From Zanthoxylum bungeanum (lineage: Eukaryota; Streptophyta; Magnoliopsida; Sapindales; Rutaceae): a DNA stretch of 64,000 nucleotides. Shown one piece after another: positions 11,331 through 22,383 of this stretch. The stretch is from positions 62,001-126,000 of the forward strand of contig SKCR01051203.1 in NCBI GenBank assembly GCA_019454045.1, read 5' to 3'. The position numbers and the translations under genes are program-made. Position 1 is the first letter of the stretch, and each line of letters opens with the position of its first letter. The notes under the pieces are model-generated. The model made no database searches, had not been told where the DNA came from, and saw nothing but the letters and a program-made list of their open reading frames with translations.

Positions 11331-12636
11331 TGTAGGAAATGACTTTCCTTAGCGCGGCAGAAGTTGCTTGTGTGGGCACCGGCTCCGGTATGGATCTTTA
11401 AATTTTTCTTTGCCTTATTCCTTTATTGTAGTAGCCAAAATCAATCATCACGCTTGGATCAACCACTCGATCTTCCGAACTATGACTAAAACTAACAAAT
11501 CGAAGTGTGCGCTTCACTCACAAAGATTAAACTATAAACAATTTATAGAATAAAGATGTCACAATGGTGTTTGGCTTTTGGAATTTCAAACACTCTCACA
11601 ACACTCGTGAATGCTTGAACTCTATCTATTTTCTCTCTTTTGCACTTGTGTGAATGAATGCAAAAATATTAACCTTAGAAGTGAGAGAAATGGTAGAGAT
11701 TATATTCTCTTACACAAGCCAACTAACTTTGTCATTAAGCATCTAATGCTTTCTTGCAATGGCCAACATAAAAATGTGAATGCCATACCAAAGCATAAGA
11801 AATGATAAGCTAAGGACAAAGACTTTTTCATTAAGCATCTAATGCTACATATCGATATAGCCCTTCACGAATATCTCATAAATAGAGTCGGGTCAAAAAT
11901 CCGTTAAATCCCTCTAAATATTTTGTCTCTTAAGCACCATTGATTATATATTGAACAATTAATTCATAACAATTATGAATATAAAACTTTCTATTCGTAA
12001 TAGAAACGTTGTGAGCTCAAATTATTTAAGTCCCGAATCAACTTTTAAAAGAGATATTCTTCTGTTTCTCGTAAGAATGAGTGAATTCTATATCTATGTA
12101 AAATATTTTCAGCTACACACCAAACCGTATCCCCAAAATACGTAGTTATTGGCCAGGAATGCAACATCAACCTCACTATTCCCATGTCACCAAACCAAAA
12201 TACGTAGTACACTCAAGATTAAGATCGAATCCATATATGACCATCTATTAGATAAAATTAATTTCTTCGGTTAACAGATATTAAAAGAAATTCATATTTA
12301 TCTGAGTCCAGTCCTATATGATCTCATCATAAGGTGCCTCTATTCCCATGTCACTACATGAACGATCCCGGATCAAGGTCGTCATACAAGTATAGAATGG
12401 ACTGCAGCTATAGATAAATCACAAACAAGGTAGCATCTTTGTTTGCTCTCTATGGACTATTTAGATTACTAACTCTAGACTTAAATCCTCTTGTACATCA
12501 AACATACACTAAGTCTGAAAGTACAAGAGTAATTAAGGTAAACAAGACAATTGGATAATATGCGATATATATCAAACAACTTTGATAAAATGAAAAATGC
12601 ATTTATTATTATTACAATAATCAATTCTGATTACAA
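11331..12636 (-). mobile_element. 5' LTR of copia-1 (deleted and truncated)
   Basis: Homologous to 3634-5574 but 1306 bp long. It jumps from the 'AAGCATCTAATGCT' segment to 'ACATAT.GATATAGCCC' near 11850, losing roughly 0.6 kb. It stops at GATTACAA where LTR copy A begins, so its outer ~30 bp are missing from this side. Confidence 0.85.
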
Positions 12637-13335
12637 TGTTAGGGTTGGTACTCTAAGCGCCAATTTCTTATGTATTTCCCTGTAAATACTCTTGTAAGTA
12701 TTTTATTAATGAATAAAATAAACAGTTTCTATAATATGAATTATTTTCTTATATAGTAAAGACGTAAATGACCATAAAGTGATTAGTTATGATACAGTTG
12801 TAAAAGCGTCGCAATTGACATTAAGCAGTATCATAATAGTATCATTCTTTAACTCATCCTGTTCAAGGTTTACAATTACTTGGTCAGTAAGTAAACCCGT
12901 TGAGACTAGTACGTGTCGTATATTGCAATACTGGATTCCAATGGTTTCTCAATGAACCATGAGTCTCGAGAGACTCGTATAGACACGTTGGTGTTTATAT
13001 CGGATAAACACTGAACAACTCACCGAAGATTCTTAATAGATGGTACACCAATGTCAATAAGAATCTTCTCGGGTTGAGTGAGCATGGTGATCCTTCAACT
13101 TGAGGTACCACTGTGGATGTATGAGCTATCCTCCACACTTTTATGGCAGTCACGTCGCCAATCTATTTAGATCAGACCTTCGCTTGTTCGTTGGGTGTGG
13201 ACTGATCCTTAGGATATCTTGTGTGTATCAAGATATGATCCGTCAGTTTTGTGTACATATAATAGATATCCATTATAGAATTAGCAATCTGTTAAATCCA
13301 TGGGCCCATGGTACACTATAGAAATGAGTTCTAAA
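12637..13335 (+). mobile_element. LTR-family copy A (left part)
   Basis: Starts TGTTAGGGTTGG, the left terminus shared by B, D, S1 (TGTTGGGGTTGG) and S2. Strand denotes this orientation. It carries the conserved hairpins of the family (stem GAAGATTCTTA at 13025-13035 with its complement at 13058-13068). It breaks off at TTCTAAA where copy B begins, so the rest was probably displaced by B's insertion. Confidence 0.7.
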
Positions 13336-15257
13336 TGTTAGGGTTGGTGCTCGGAGTGCCAATCTGGATCGTATTTATGTCTGATTCATGACTATGAACA
13401 ATGCCTTTTTCCATAATATTACTTATTTAATGGTAGCACCTCTTGTATTTTACATACATATTCGATCTAATTACGATTAGATATCTAATTATGATTAGAT
13501 TGAAACTAAATCTGATTTAGTGATACATGTATATTAGACAAAGACTAAGGTTTTACAATGTAGTGCGCAGTTACAACGTAGTTTGTAATTGACATTGGGA
13601 AGCGTCACTATAAGTTGTATATCTTTAAATAAAGTTCCTGGACAAAATTTACAAGCACGGGTCGGTTCGTAAAATCCGTTGAGACCAGTACATCTCGTAT
13701 ATCGTTACTTGATCTGATGGTTTATCCCAATGAACCATGAGTCTCGGGAGACTCGTATAAACATGTAGGTGTTTATTTGATAAACACTGAATGACTCACT
13801 GCAGATTTCCTAATAGATGGTACACCAATGTCAATATGAATCTTCTCGAGTTGAGCGAGCATAGTGGTCCTTCGACTTGAGATACCACAGTGGATATATG
13901 AGTTATCCTCCACACTTTGATGACAGTCACGTCATTGATCTATTTAGATCAGACCTCCGCCTGTTCGTTGGGTGTGGACTGATGCTCATAATATCCAGTG
14001 CGTATCAAGATAGAATCCGTCAGTCTTGTGTACATGGCATAGGTATCCTGCACGTGTTTGCGATCTAGTAAATCCATGGCCATGGTATAACTTCGGAAGC
14101 AAGTTCCGAGTGTTATTTAGAGATCATAAATTTGAAAGTCGACTATATTATACCATAAGGATTTGACGTTCTTATCTATATCCCAGGTATAATATGGATA
14201 GCCTGTGACGGAGGGATTATACGTATGCAATGACCTCAACTTGCATAGTTTAGGGAGATTACATGTGGTTGTCATAATTTAAAAGTGGGTGAATTATGGA
14301 CCCGAAATTTGATTTCGTGATGGATGAACCTAAACTTAGAGAGTCCCACAATATGAAGTGTACTCGTTGAGCATTTGGGCAACGCGTTATGAATAATATA
14401 GATTATTCATAATACTTCACTGAATTAAATGAGTTAATTCGAATCGTTTAAACGGTTAAACGAAAAATACATGCATTGGGGGCATTTCGATCATTTGATA
14501 ATTAATATTTTTTTTGTATTCGATACAAAATTTGATTTGATACATATTAATTAATTGTCAAATGAGATTTTGACACATGTCATTAATATATGTATTTGTT
14601 ATTTAATGTAAATAAAAATACATATATAATAATAATCACATTAATTAATTATTTAGGTATTTAAATGTTAAATGTTAAATATTAGATAATTAAATTATTT
14701 CAATATTACATAAATGTTATGCAATATGTTTTATTATTATTGGTTACATGTGGCATGATTTTATTAAGCTTAAAGTTTACAAATTGGATTTGTCAACTTA
14801 AAAGCTTATTATTATTTAATTAGATTAAAAATGACCAAATGACCAAAATGGCTTCCCCCCTCCAAAGTCGGTTATACTAAGTATTTAAAGTGGAAAAAGA
14901 TTTTTTTTCTCTTTAATTAAGCTCCCATGGCCGAACCTATCTCCAAAAATAGTTCCCAAAATTTTCTTGAAGATACAAGGAAGAAAGAGAAAAAATTCAA
15001 GAAAAAGTTTAAGGAAATTACAAGATTTGGAGGTAATCTTCAATAATCTTAAACTTAGAAAGCTTGTCTCTTGTTCTTGAATATCTAGAATAGTTCTAGG
15101 GTTTCTTCCTTTCTTATATTTTGGGGCTTTTTGACTTGGATGGATTTGGAGGCTAGATGAATGTGTGAAGTTTGATTGGATGATATTAGTGTAATATTGA
15201 TTCAATTTTGTCATTTGATGACTTGTTGCTATTCTAAAGTGTTATGACCACTCTTGT
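13336..15257 (+). mobile_element. LTR-family copy B, first part
   Basis: Begins TGTTAGGGTTGGTGCTC, about 2.4 kb in total with the part at 38103-38623. Split by copia-2 after TTGT with target duplication CTTGT. No PBS, PPT or pol is present, so B behaves as an LTR rather than a whole element. Short open frames here are not conserved in all copies and are not called as genes. AT-rich from 14500 to 14760. Confidence 0.75.
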
Positions 15258-15780
15258 TGTTGGGTTTCTAGGTTAGTCCCAAGATCATTTAAGCATAGAA
15301 ATCATGTGAATACTCATAAGAAGTATGGCAGAATCATACTTACAATGATCAGCTTTTGCGATGCGAGGAACAACAAAAATTTCTTCAAGCTTTTCCTCCA
15401 AGGTTCTCACAGCTTTGGCCTCCATTTTTGTGCTCCATGATTTCTTCAAGCTCCAAGCTTTAAGATGAGATTCCATGCCAATGGGTGGGTTTACCTATCA
15501 CCTTCGGATGACTCTAAATGTGTGCTAGCACTCTAGAAATTTTACCACAAAATTTCTATTGCCTTCATCCAACTCTCGGCTTTGTTGGAAAATTGGGAGA
15601 AAGAAAATTGGCCCTTGGCCGAAACTTTGGAGAGAAGAATGAGATGAAGTTGTCAAGTGTTGGTTGTTTGATTTCTAAAATCAATTAAATGATATACCAA
15701 AATTTTGTAAATGCCATTCAAAAAGTCAACAAAATTTGAAGCCAAAATGACAATAAATGCCTTCCAAGAACACACATCAC
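15258..15780 (-). mobile_element. Copia-2 3' LTR, left part
   Basis: Starts TGTTGGGTTTCTAGG, matching the 5' LTR at 36154. Ends at CACACATCAC, where gypsy-1 inserts; the last five bases ATCAC are duplicated at 24514-24518. The 5' LTR shows the unoccupied site near 36668. Confidence 0.9.
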
Positions 15781-16504
15781 TGACCGGCGTAAACACACAC
15801 GTATAACGCAAGCGCACGTATCGTTCAAGTAGTATAAAAATATCGATCCCACGAGGACTTAATTCCTACTGTTGTTGTTAATTATTGATACTATTTATTT
15901 ACAAATATCTAATTGAGGGAGAAGAGAATGATTGCTTGATTGATTTGGTTGATTGTAGATTTGCTAAATAAATAAATAAATAAAAAGACAAAAGAAAATA
16001 CTAAAGAAAATAACAAAAGACACAAAGATCTAGGGTTGTGAATCATTCTAATATCTTTTAAAAGATGAAGTGATTAATTTATGTTTGTGTAATAAATCAG
16101 TTTACTAACCTGGAACACTAAATTATGCAAAAGTCTCTGTCGATGGTCAGATGCAAATACACAGTTAACCCAATTGAACCATATGTCTATGTCAACCAAG
16201 TTATCTGGATTCATTAAGTTTAAGTTCCAATTATGGCTACCCCCGCCCGACAGGTATATGTCTATCCTGTAAGGAAATCTATTAAAGGGTTATCTATCCT
16301 CAAGGAAGATCGTGGGCTATTAAGTTTAAGGCTGAAACCTAAAAAAAAAGTAAATTACTATATTAACAAAACGTAATTAAAATTATTTACAAAACTAAAA
16401 ACTAAAAAAAACTAAAAACTAAAAGAAACTAGAGAGATAAACTCTCTCTTTATATAGAATAGAAGAGAGAGAGTGGTACAACAAATTATGAAATTTGAAG
16501 CTGA

Positions 16505-16564
16505 ATTTATAGGCGCAGGTAGGCTTCGGGCGTCGCGACGCTGAGCCCTTTGGCGTCGCTACGC
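16505..16564 (-). promoter_or_regulatory. Gypsy-1 3' LTR core promoter with paired palindrome
   Basis: Minus strand: TATAAAT (16511-16505) in the context CGCCTATAAATTCAGC, preceded 18 bp upstream by GCGTCGCGACGC (16530-16541) and, 23 bp further, GCGTCGCTACGC (16553-16564; plus-strand spelling). The same spacing occurs in the 5' LTR and in gypsy-E. Confidence 0.65.
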
Positions 16565-16631
16565 CAGCTTCTGTCGACGTGGCACGCTCTGGTTCGTCGG
16601 TTTGCAGATTCTGGATAAGCTTATAAGGTGA

Positions 16632-16998
16632 CACGTGGCGAGGTGGTTGGGCTTCAATTATTGTGACACGTGGCGGCTTCTGATTGGTCGATGAGATTCT
16701 TATCCGCCACGTGTCAGATAAGGATTAGATACTCAATGATTGATGCTGACGTGGCACTGACTTGGCGGCGACGTGGCAACACGTGGCAAAGTGACTGTCG
16801 GCACCATAGAATTGCGACACGTGGCATGCTGTGATTGGTTGATGATGACATGGCAGTTTGACTCGGTCAACCTGGTGATGTGGATGATGATGTGGCAATG
16901 ACGTGGAGTGACACATGGCGATGGCGACTGTCGGCACCGTAGGATGATGACACGTGGCACGGCGCATGTTAGCAGATCAGCTGTGATGGTGACACGTG
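16632..16998. promoter_or_regulatory. Cluster of seven CACGTG G-box/ABRE-like sites
   Basis: CACGTG occurs at 16632, 16667, 16708, 16780, 16818, 16951 and 16993, nearly all inside GACACGTGGC or its complement, with extra GACGTGGC and GACATGGC variants between. ACACGTGGC is the plant ABRE/G-box bound by bZIP factors. The cluster lies upstream of the LTR TATA box in the U3 region. The same seven sites are in the 5' LTR (about 23836-24200). Function is inferred. Confidence 0.75.
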
Positions 16999-17084
16999 GC
17001 ACGGCGCACGTTATCAAAGTCAAACTTTTCTCAGATTCAGACTTGTCGACCTAGCGCACGTTAGCACTATTCGGCGCATGTTAG

Positions 17085-17119
17085 ACGTCGCGACGCTGAA
17101 GGTCTTGGCGTCGCGACGC
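17085..17119. repeat. Second paired palindrome of gypsy-1 3' LTR
   Basis: ACGTCGCGACGC at 17085-17096 and GCGTCGCGACGC at 17108-17119, starts 23 bp apart, on the far (U3 start) side of the G-box cluster. The 5' LTR copy is at 24290 and 24313, also 23 bp apart. Confidence 0.8.
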
Positions 17120-17308
17120 GAAAAATTACCAAAATGTCATTTTCTTCTAATTTTCACTGTTTTGTCCCAAATCACCTCCAGAGTGTCCTGAAACTTTATT
17201 TATCTACAAAATAACACAAAACACATCAAAATATTCTCAAAACTCAAGAAACTATACAAAATATTAGGTTAAATGAGTGGGAAATAGTGATAGATTTACC
17301 ACTCATCA

Positions 17309-17326
17309 CACCCCCAAACCTAACAT
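17309..17326 (-). other. Gypsy-1 polypurine tract
   Basis: Minus strand AGGTTTGGGGGTG immediately precedes the 3' LTR start TGATGAGTGG. Same purine-rich sequence in gypsy-E at 52150. Confidence 0.8.
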
Positions 17327-17725
17327 TTTGCTAGTCCTCGAGCAAAATAAAATAACATAATAAAATTTAACTAAGCCACTTCGTAGGGACCACGGTTGTA
17401 TTTAGCATATGCAACAAGCCTTTAAACCCCTAGGTGTCCCTAGTGGACGAGTTGTAGTCTCGTGAGGGTTTACAACAATGATACCCACAAACATTTTACA
17501 AAAGTAAAAAGGCATTAAAACTAATGCACACAAAAGCAAAAAGACAAAATAGATATATAAACAACGTCCTCAGAGAATGTTCAGCATCAAAGTTAGAGGA
17601 ACCTTCAAAATGCATATTCCAACTAAAATCCTTTCTTTTGAACAACATATCTAAATCAGACTGAAAGTGTGTGTGTGAATAGTCCAGTAAACAGCTTCGA
17701 CTATAAGTTGTCAACTTGGTGATTT

Positions 17726-20353
17726 TGTTGGGGTTGGTGCTCAGAGCGCCAATCCGGCCGTATTTATGTCTGATTCATGAATACGAACATCCCCTTATTC
17801 CATAATATTACTTATTTATGGTTGCACCTCTTGTTCTTATATACGTATTCGATCTGATTACGATTAGATTGAAACTAAATGTGGTTTAGTGATATGTATA
17901 TATTATACAAAGGCCCGATAATATATAATGCAGTACACAGTTACAAAGTTAGTTTGTAATTGACATTGGGAAGTGTCACTGCTAAATGTATATTATCAAA
18001 CAATGTTCCTGGTCAAGATTTGCTAACACGGGTCGGTTAGTCAAATCCGTTGAGACCAGTACATGTCGTATATCGAGACTTGGTCCGATGGTTTATCCCA
18101 ATGAACCATGAGTCTATGGAGACTCGTATAGACGTGTAGGTGTTTATAGTGGATAAACACTGAACGGCTCACCGAAGATTCTTAATGGATGGTACACCAA
18201 CGTCAATAAGAATCTTCTCGGGTTGAGTAGCATAGTGGTCCTTCGACTTGAGACACCACTGTGGATGTATGAGACATCCTCCACACTTAGATGGCAGTCA
18301 CGTCACCGATCTATTTAGATCAGACCTCCGCCTGTTCGTTGGGTGTGGATCGATCCTCAGGATATCCTGTGTGTGTCAAGATAGGATCTGTCAGTTCTGT
18401 GTACAGAGCATAGGTAGTCCATATATTATTAGCAGTCTGTTAAATCTGTGGCCACAGTATACTTCGGAAGTAAGTTCCGAGTGTTATTTAGAGATTGCTA
18501 ATAGATACGTCGACGAGATAATACCTATAGAGATTTGACGTTTACATCTATATCTCTGGGATTATCTGGATACCTGTGACGGAGGGATTATACGTATGCA
18601 ATGACCTCGACCTGTATGATTCAGCTAGTTTATCTGTGATCGTCATAATCTACGGGTGGATAGATTATGTACATGAAATTGGATTTCATGACGGATATAC
18701 CTGAATCTAGAGAGTCTCAATAATGAAACATACTCGTAGAGCACTAGAGCAACATTTATGAATAATGATGATTATTTATAAATCGTTTAATCGTTAAACG
18801 AAAAATACATGCGAACGGGCCGAACCGTCATTTCCTAATTAATGTGTATTTGTATTTAATATATGATATTATTAAATACACATTAATAAATAGTCAAATA
18901 AAGGTATTTGACATATATCATCAATATATGTATTTGAGATATTTAAAGTAAATATAATACATATATTTGATATATTTATATTTAATTAATTAATTAATTA
19001 TTTAATTGTTAAATGATTAATATAATTAAAATATAAATATATCACCAAATGATAAAGTTAGGAAATGATTATAAATGTAAATGTTTGACTTTACATTAAA
19101 GGAAAATGTTGTCAAATTGATTTTGACTTCTTAAGATATTTGTTCAAAATTGTTTGAAAAATTAAAATATATTTCTCCTTTATTTTTAATTAATTTCGGC
19201 CATGACTTTGAAAATATATAAGAGATATATTTTCTTAGTTGCAATTGTTGACTTAGTATAAATATCAATAAAGTGTTTTTTAGATATTTATATATAAAGT
19301 TGAACAAATTCAAATGAAATGAAATTGAAAATAATTTGGTAAATACTTATGGTAAATTTCGGCCAAGGGTTATTTTTGCCACAAGTATATATTGTTTTCA
19401 TTTCATCTTCATTTAACTAACCTAATACATTTCAAAGAAAACTCCATTAATGGAAGCAAAGGAAGCTTGTGAGAAAGAAAGAAGAAATCAAAGAAAGCTT
19501 GGATTTTAGTGAGTTTTTCCAACTTGCTATTAGAAAGGAAAATGTTCCTTAGGATCTAGGCTTTAACATATGATGTTCTTAGGTTATTTCTTTCTTTATT
19601 CCTTGTGTTTTTGTTGATGGAAGTTTTGATGGAAGTGTTGAGCATGTATGATGAAGGAAAGTTGTGACTATTGTAGTTATAAGCTTTCTTTTAAGGTTTG
19701 GAAACCATGTTGCTAATCTAGAGTTGTTGACCCACTCTTAGATGACCTAGATTTGATCTTGAGTTGTTTCATTGTGTTGAGACTTTGATTGGATGGAAGA
19801 AAGATGATTAAAGTGTTGTATTTAACCAATTTGGTCTAATTTGTCCAATTTGAAGAAATTGAAAAATTAGGGTTCATGACCAATTCCAAATTTGGGGGTT
19901 TTCATATATGTTGTGTATTTGGATGTGTATATGATGCATATAAAGTTTCATGTTCATTGGATTACATCTTGATGTGTTTTGATGCATGAAATGACAAAGT
20001 GCACAAAATGGCACATTGATGGTGCATTCGGCCAAAGGAGTCAAAAATGGGATTTTGTGTTGCCTTGGTGTTTTGATGTTTTGAACATGCTAAGTTCATC
20101 TTAGAAATGATTTAGAATCATTCAAAATTGATTAGATCAATTTCGGACTAAAATGGACAAAATACCAATGTAAGGGCATTTCGGTAAATTCACTTGAATA
20201 TTATTCATTTGAATTTTATTTCATAATTTGATTATTGGATAATTAAATAAATATGTTTATTTAATTAATCCGAGAAAAAGTTTTGAAATCGGAAGATACG
20301 ATCTTCCGCCGCTTCCGCTGCGTTACCGGATTCAGCCCCTAAAAACCCCCACA
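17726..20353 (+). mobile_element. Solo LTR S1
   Basis: TGTTGGGGTTGG...AACCCCCACA, 2628 bp, flanked by GATTT (17721-17725 and 20354-20358). Gypsy-E lacks it at the homologous site (about 52600). No PBS, PPT or coding domain, hence solo LTR. Strand is the family's TGTTRGGGTTGG orientation. The longest frame (18248-18538) is not conserved as coding in S2. Confidence 0.9.
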
Positions 20354-20684
20354 GATTTCGTCTCAATTCTCAGTAGTTAATGGGCCAAACCAATCTGAGT
20401 ATCTAAAGTTGTTCTGTTTACTATAATCAACACAGTGAGGTATGTGTTTTTTTCTGATTTTTTTTTATATATATATTTTATTCATATACAACATCTTTGA
20501 TCCATGTAGCGAGCTTTGGGTCAGTGACTCCCAAACCATATGGTTTTAGGGCACAAGGTGTTAAAACACCCATACGGACTTAATCACCCGGATCTCGGAT
20601 GTTTAAAAACTAACACAAGCTTTCCTGTTTGACGTGAACTATCACTGCTTACTGAGGCAAGATGCCCGGTTACTAAGTACTTGC

Positions 20685-20693
<9 letters not shown>

Positions 20694-20716
<23 letters not shown>
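20694..20716. repeat. Poly-T tract of 23 bases
   Basis: Uninterrupted T run within gypsy-1 internal sequence. The matching place in gypsy-E has a shorter mixed T/A tract near 52926. Confidence 0.95.
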
Positions 20717-21028
20717 GGCAAAACCATGTCTTGCGACGGATAAATCCATAGGGACGCGTCTCAAGAGCTGACTCCTTATTCGGCCGTCTCTTCTGGATTG
20801 ACTTTGTATCTTCGTGATTTTGTCAAATGTTTATTTTGAAATAATTCCGCTCGTACTGGCTTGCTTTGTTTTAAAAAAATTTCGTTTTTATTTTTCCTGC
20901 AAAACTAACACACAAAATTAAAAAAGTTCACACAAAATATGAAAACAAATTACAACAAATTACATGGGTTGCCTCCCTGCTAGCGCTAAATTTTTCGTCT
21001 TCAGCCAGACGCGACTGTAATTCATCTG

Positions 21029-22273
21029 TTAAGGAGGTTTCAATGTCGTTTTAGATGTCCGATCAAAGACAATCCCGTGAGCGTTGCTTTTGAAGGGTCT
21101 CTTCCAACGGTAAAGTGGCAAAAAGAGTTTTGTCACATTCAGTGCTCGTGCCACCTTTTTGCTCCTTGTTGTTCCAGTGATTCCTGCAAAGAAAGAAAGA
21201 AAATCAGGAGGTCTTATATGGTGCTTGACTTGGAATGGGAGTTTCATTCTGTCAAGCTTCTGGGCGATATCTTTGATTTGTACTCCCCAAAACAGCGATG
21301 TTTCTCCTGAATGCTCTGGATCTTTATTAAGGTCAGACATTTGCTCCTCCATTTGCTCTGCTTCTTGTTCCACCTTTTCTTCACAGATGTATTGTAAAAT
21401 TCTTGTATTCAGCTCTTCATCTGTCATCTGTGAAATACATGCTTCAAAATTGTCAACCTGAGGATGCAAAGATGTTTCTGACATTAGGTTTTCATCCTCT
21501 GATACGACTGGAATGGATGGTTCAGATAGATCTTCTTCAAACATCAAGGTAAAGCATGCTCCAAGATCTTCATTATGAGGATTGAAAGTTTGATCCTCCA
21601 TTGTTGGTGCAGTTGGTACAAATAGATCAGCTTCATCCTCGTCAGAATCAGAATAATAAAAATCAAATCGAGACTTTGCCGGTTCGGGCTCCTGAACTGA
21701 TACCTCTGGTTGTTGATACTGCTCAGCCTCCTCCTCTGTTAAGGTGTCATTGTGGATCTCTGGGTACTCGAAGGCTTCATCAATGTCATCTAAAAATGCT
21801 TCTTGAGGTATGATGTTCTGGTTTTCTGTTAATTGTCTCATTTGATCTGTCATCCTCTGAATGAATTCTGATTGTCTCTGAATTTGTGCATCTAATTGAG
21901 CTTCCCGTTCTTCGAGCCAATCTTTGAGCATGTGAATTAACTGATCTTCCTCTGATGGTTCTGATTGTTGATGGAAATCGAAGGTAGATGGTGGATAAGA
22001 TGGAAAATGTGATGGTTCTTCGTTCCTTGAATGATTCCAATAATTCTGCCACTCTGAAAGGTATATACATTGATCGCTCTGGTGGTTACCATCACAAATT
22101 ACACATCTCCCCATTTCGTTCTGATGAGCAAATGTAGTATTGTTTGGTTCTGGCATCCAGTGATAGTCGTTGGGCTGTACAACAGGCCTCATAAAACCGG
22201 ACTGTTGCTCCCAGATGTGGGGTGTATCTTCTTGTAAAGCACGTAATCTCTCAATCTCCCAATAATGTTCCAT
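21029..22273 (-). CDS. Gag-like protein of gypsy-1 (414 aa)
   Basis: Intact frame. I take the ATG at 22273 (MEHYWEIERL) because the homologous ORF in gypsy-E starts at the same residue; an in-frame ATG nine codons earlier exists. Residues C57, C60, H64, C69 form CX2CX3HX4C (CVICDGNHQSDQC), a nucleic-acid-binding knuckle. A Pro/Ser/Tyr-rich part and a Gln/Glu-rich helical stretch follow (KDWLEEREAQLDAQIQRQ...MTDQMRQL), then a long acidic region with DSDEDEADLF. The C-terminus is basic (RSKKVARAL ... RWKRPFK) and ends LKPP. No protease, RT, RNase H or integrase motif is present. The known role of retrotransposon Gag is RNA packaging into particles; that this one does so is inference. It could also be a truncated Athila/Tat Gag C-terminal half. 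The ORF lies 110 bp after the primer site, where gag should start. Confidence 0.8.
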   Translation of the reverse strand: MEHYWEIERLRALQEDTPHIWEQQSGFMRPVVQPNDYHWMPEPNNTTFAHQNEMGRCVICDGNHQSDQCIYLSEWQNYWNHSRNEEPSHFPSYPPSTFDFHQQSEPSEEDQLIHMLKDWLEEREAQLDAQIQRQSEFIQRMTDQMRQLTENQNIIPQEAFLDDIDEAFEYPEIHNDTLTEEEAEQYQQPEVSVQEPEPAKSRFDFYYSDSDEDEADLFVPTAPTMEDQTFNPHNEDLGACFTLMFEEDLSEPSIPVVSEDENLMSETSLHPQVDNFEACISQMTDEELNTRILQYICEEKVEQEAEQMEEQMSDLNKDPEHSGETSLFWGVQIKDIAQKLDRMKLPFQVKHHIRPPDFLSFFAGITGTTRSKKVARALNVTKLFLPLYRWKRPFKSNAHGIVFDRTSKTTLKPP

Positions 22274-22383
22274 TTTTTTTTCAATCACCTGAAAACACAA
22301 TAAAGAAATAAAAATTATAGATAAAGAAAATTAGATACAAGTAAATTAGACAGCTTCAAAATTAATAACTCAAGAAAAATAAG

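Larger units (their letters stand above)
3634..12636 (-). mobile_element. Copia-1: degenerate Ty1/copia LTR retrotransposon
   Basis: Element on the minus strand: 5' LTR 11331-12636, tRNA-Met primer site, long leader, broken gag-pol, polypurine tract, 3' LTR 3634-5574. Order Gag - protease - integrase - RT - RNase H is diagnostic of Ty1/copia. The 5' LTR lacks about 0.6 kb relative to the 3' LTR and is cut at 12636 by LTR copy A, so its outer end and second target duplication are not visible; the left flank is ACTTC. It is inserted in gypsy-0. Confidence 0.9.
15781..17308 (-). mobile_element. Gypsy-1 3' LTR (578-bp deletion)
   Basis: TGACCGGCG...CACTCATCA, 1528 bp against 2106 bp for the 5' LTR. 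The missing block falls between GCTGAAACCTAAAA and AAAAAGTAAATTACT (about 16345), an A-rich microhomology. The deleted portion contains the 'GACCAATCTGGCGGTATC' repeats of the 5' LTR. Promoter features are kept. Confidence 0.92.
17327..21028 (-). mobile_element. Gypsy-1 3' untranslated internal region (contains S1)
   Basis: Outside S1 (17726-20353) this is about 1.1 kb of noncoding sequence conserved with gypsy-E 52166-53544. It includes TTTGCTAGTCCTCGAGCAAAA, the AAGTACTTGCTTGGTTTAG segment, a 23-T run (20694-20716) and the GCTAGCGCTAAATTTTTCGTC block next to the ORF stop. No other gene seen. Confidence 0.8.

Noticed and set aside
13100..13321. Recurrent open frame beginning MRYHCGCMSYPPHF in copies A, B, D and S1
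   Set aside because: Frame length varies and S2 has a stop in the same place. Similarity is explained by LTR homology; no start context or known domain.
16725..17023. Overlapping minus-strand frames rich in His/Cys/Thr over the G-box cluster
   Set aside because: They are translations of GCCACGTGTC repeats in two frames; the same in the 5' LTR. No zinc-finger spacing is kept.
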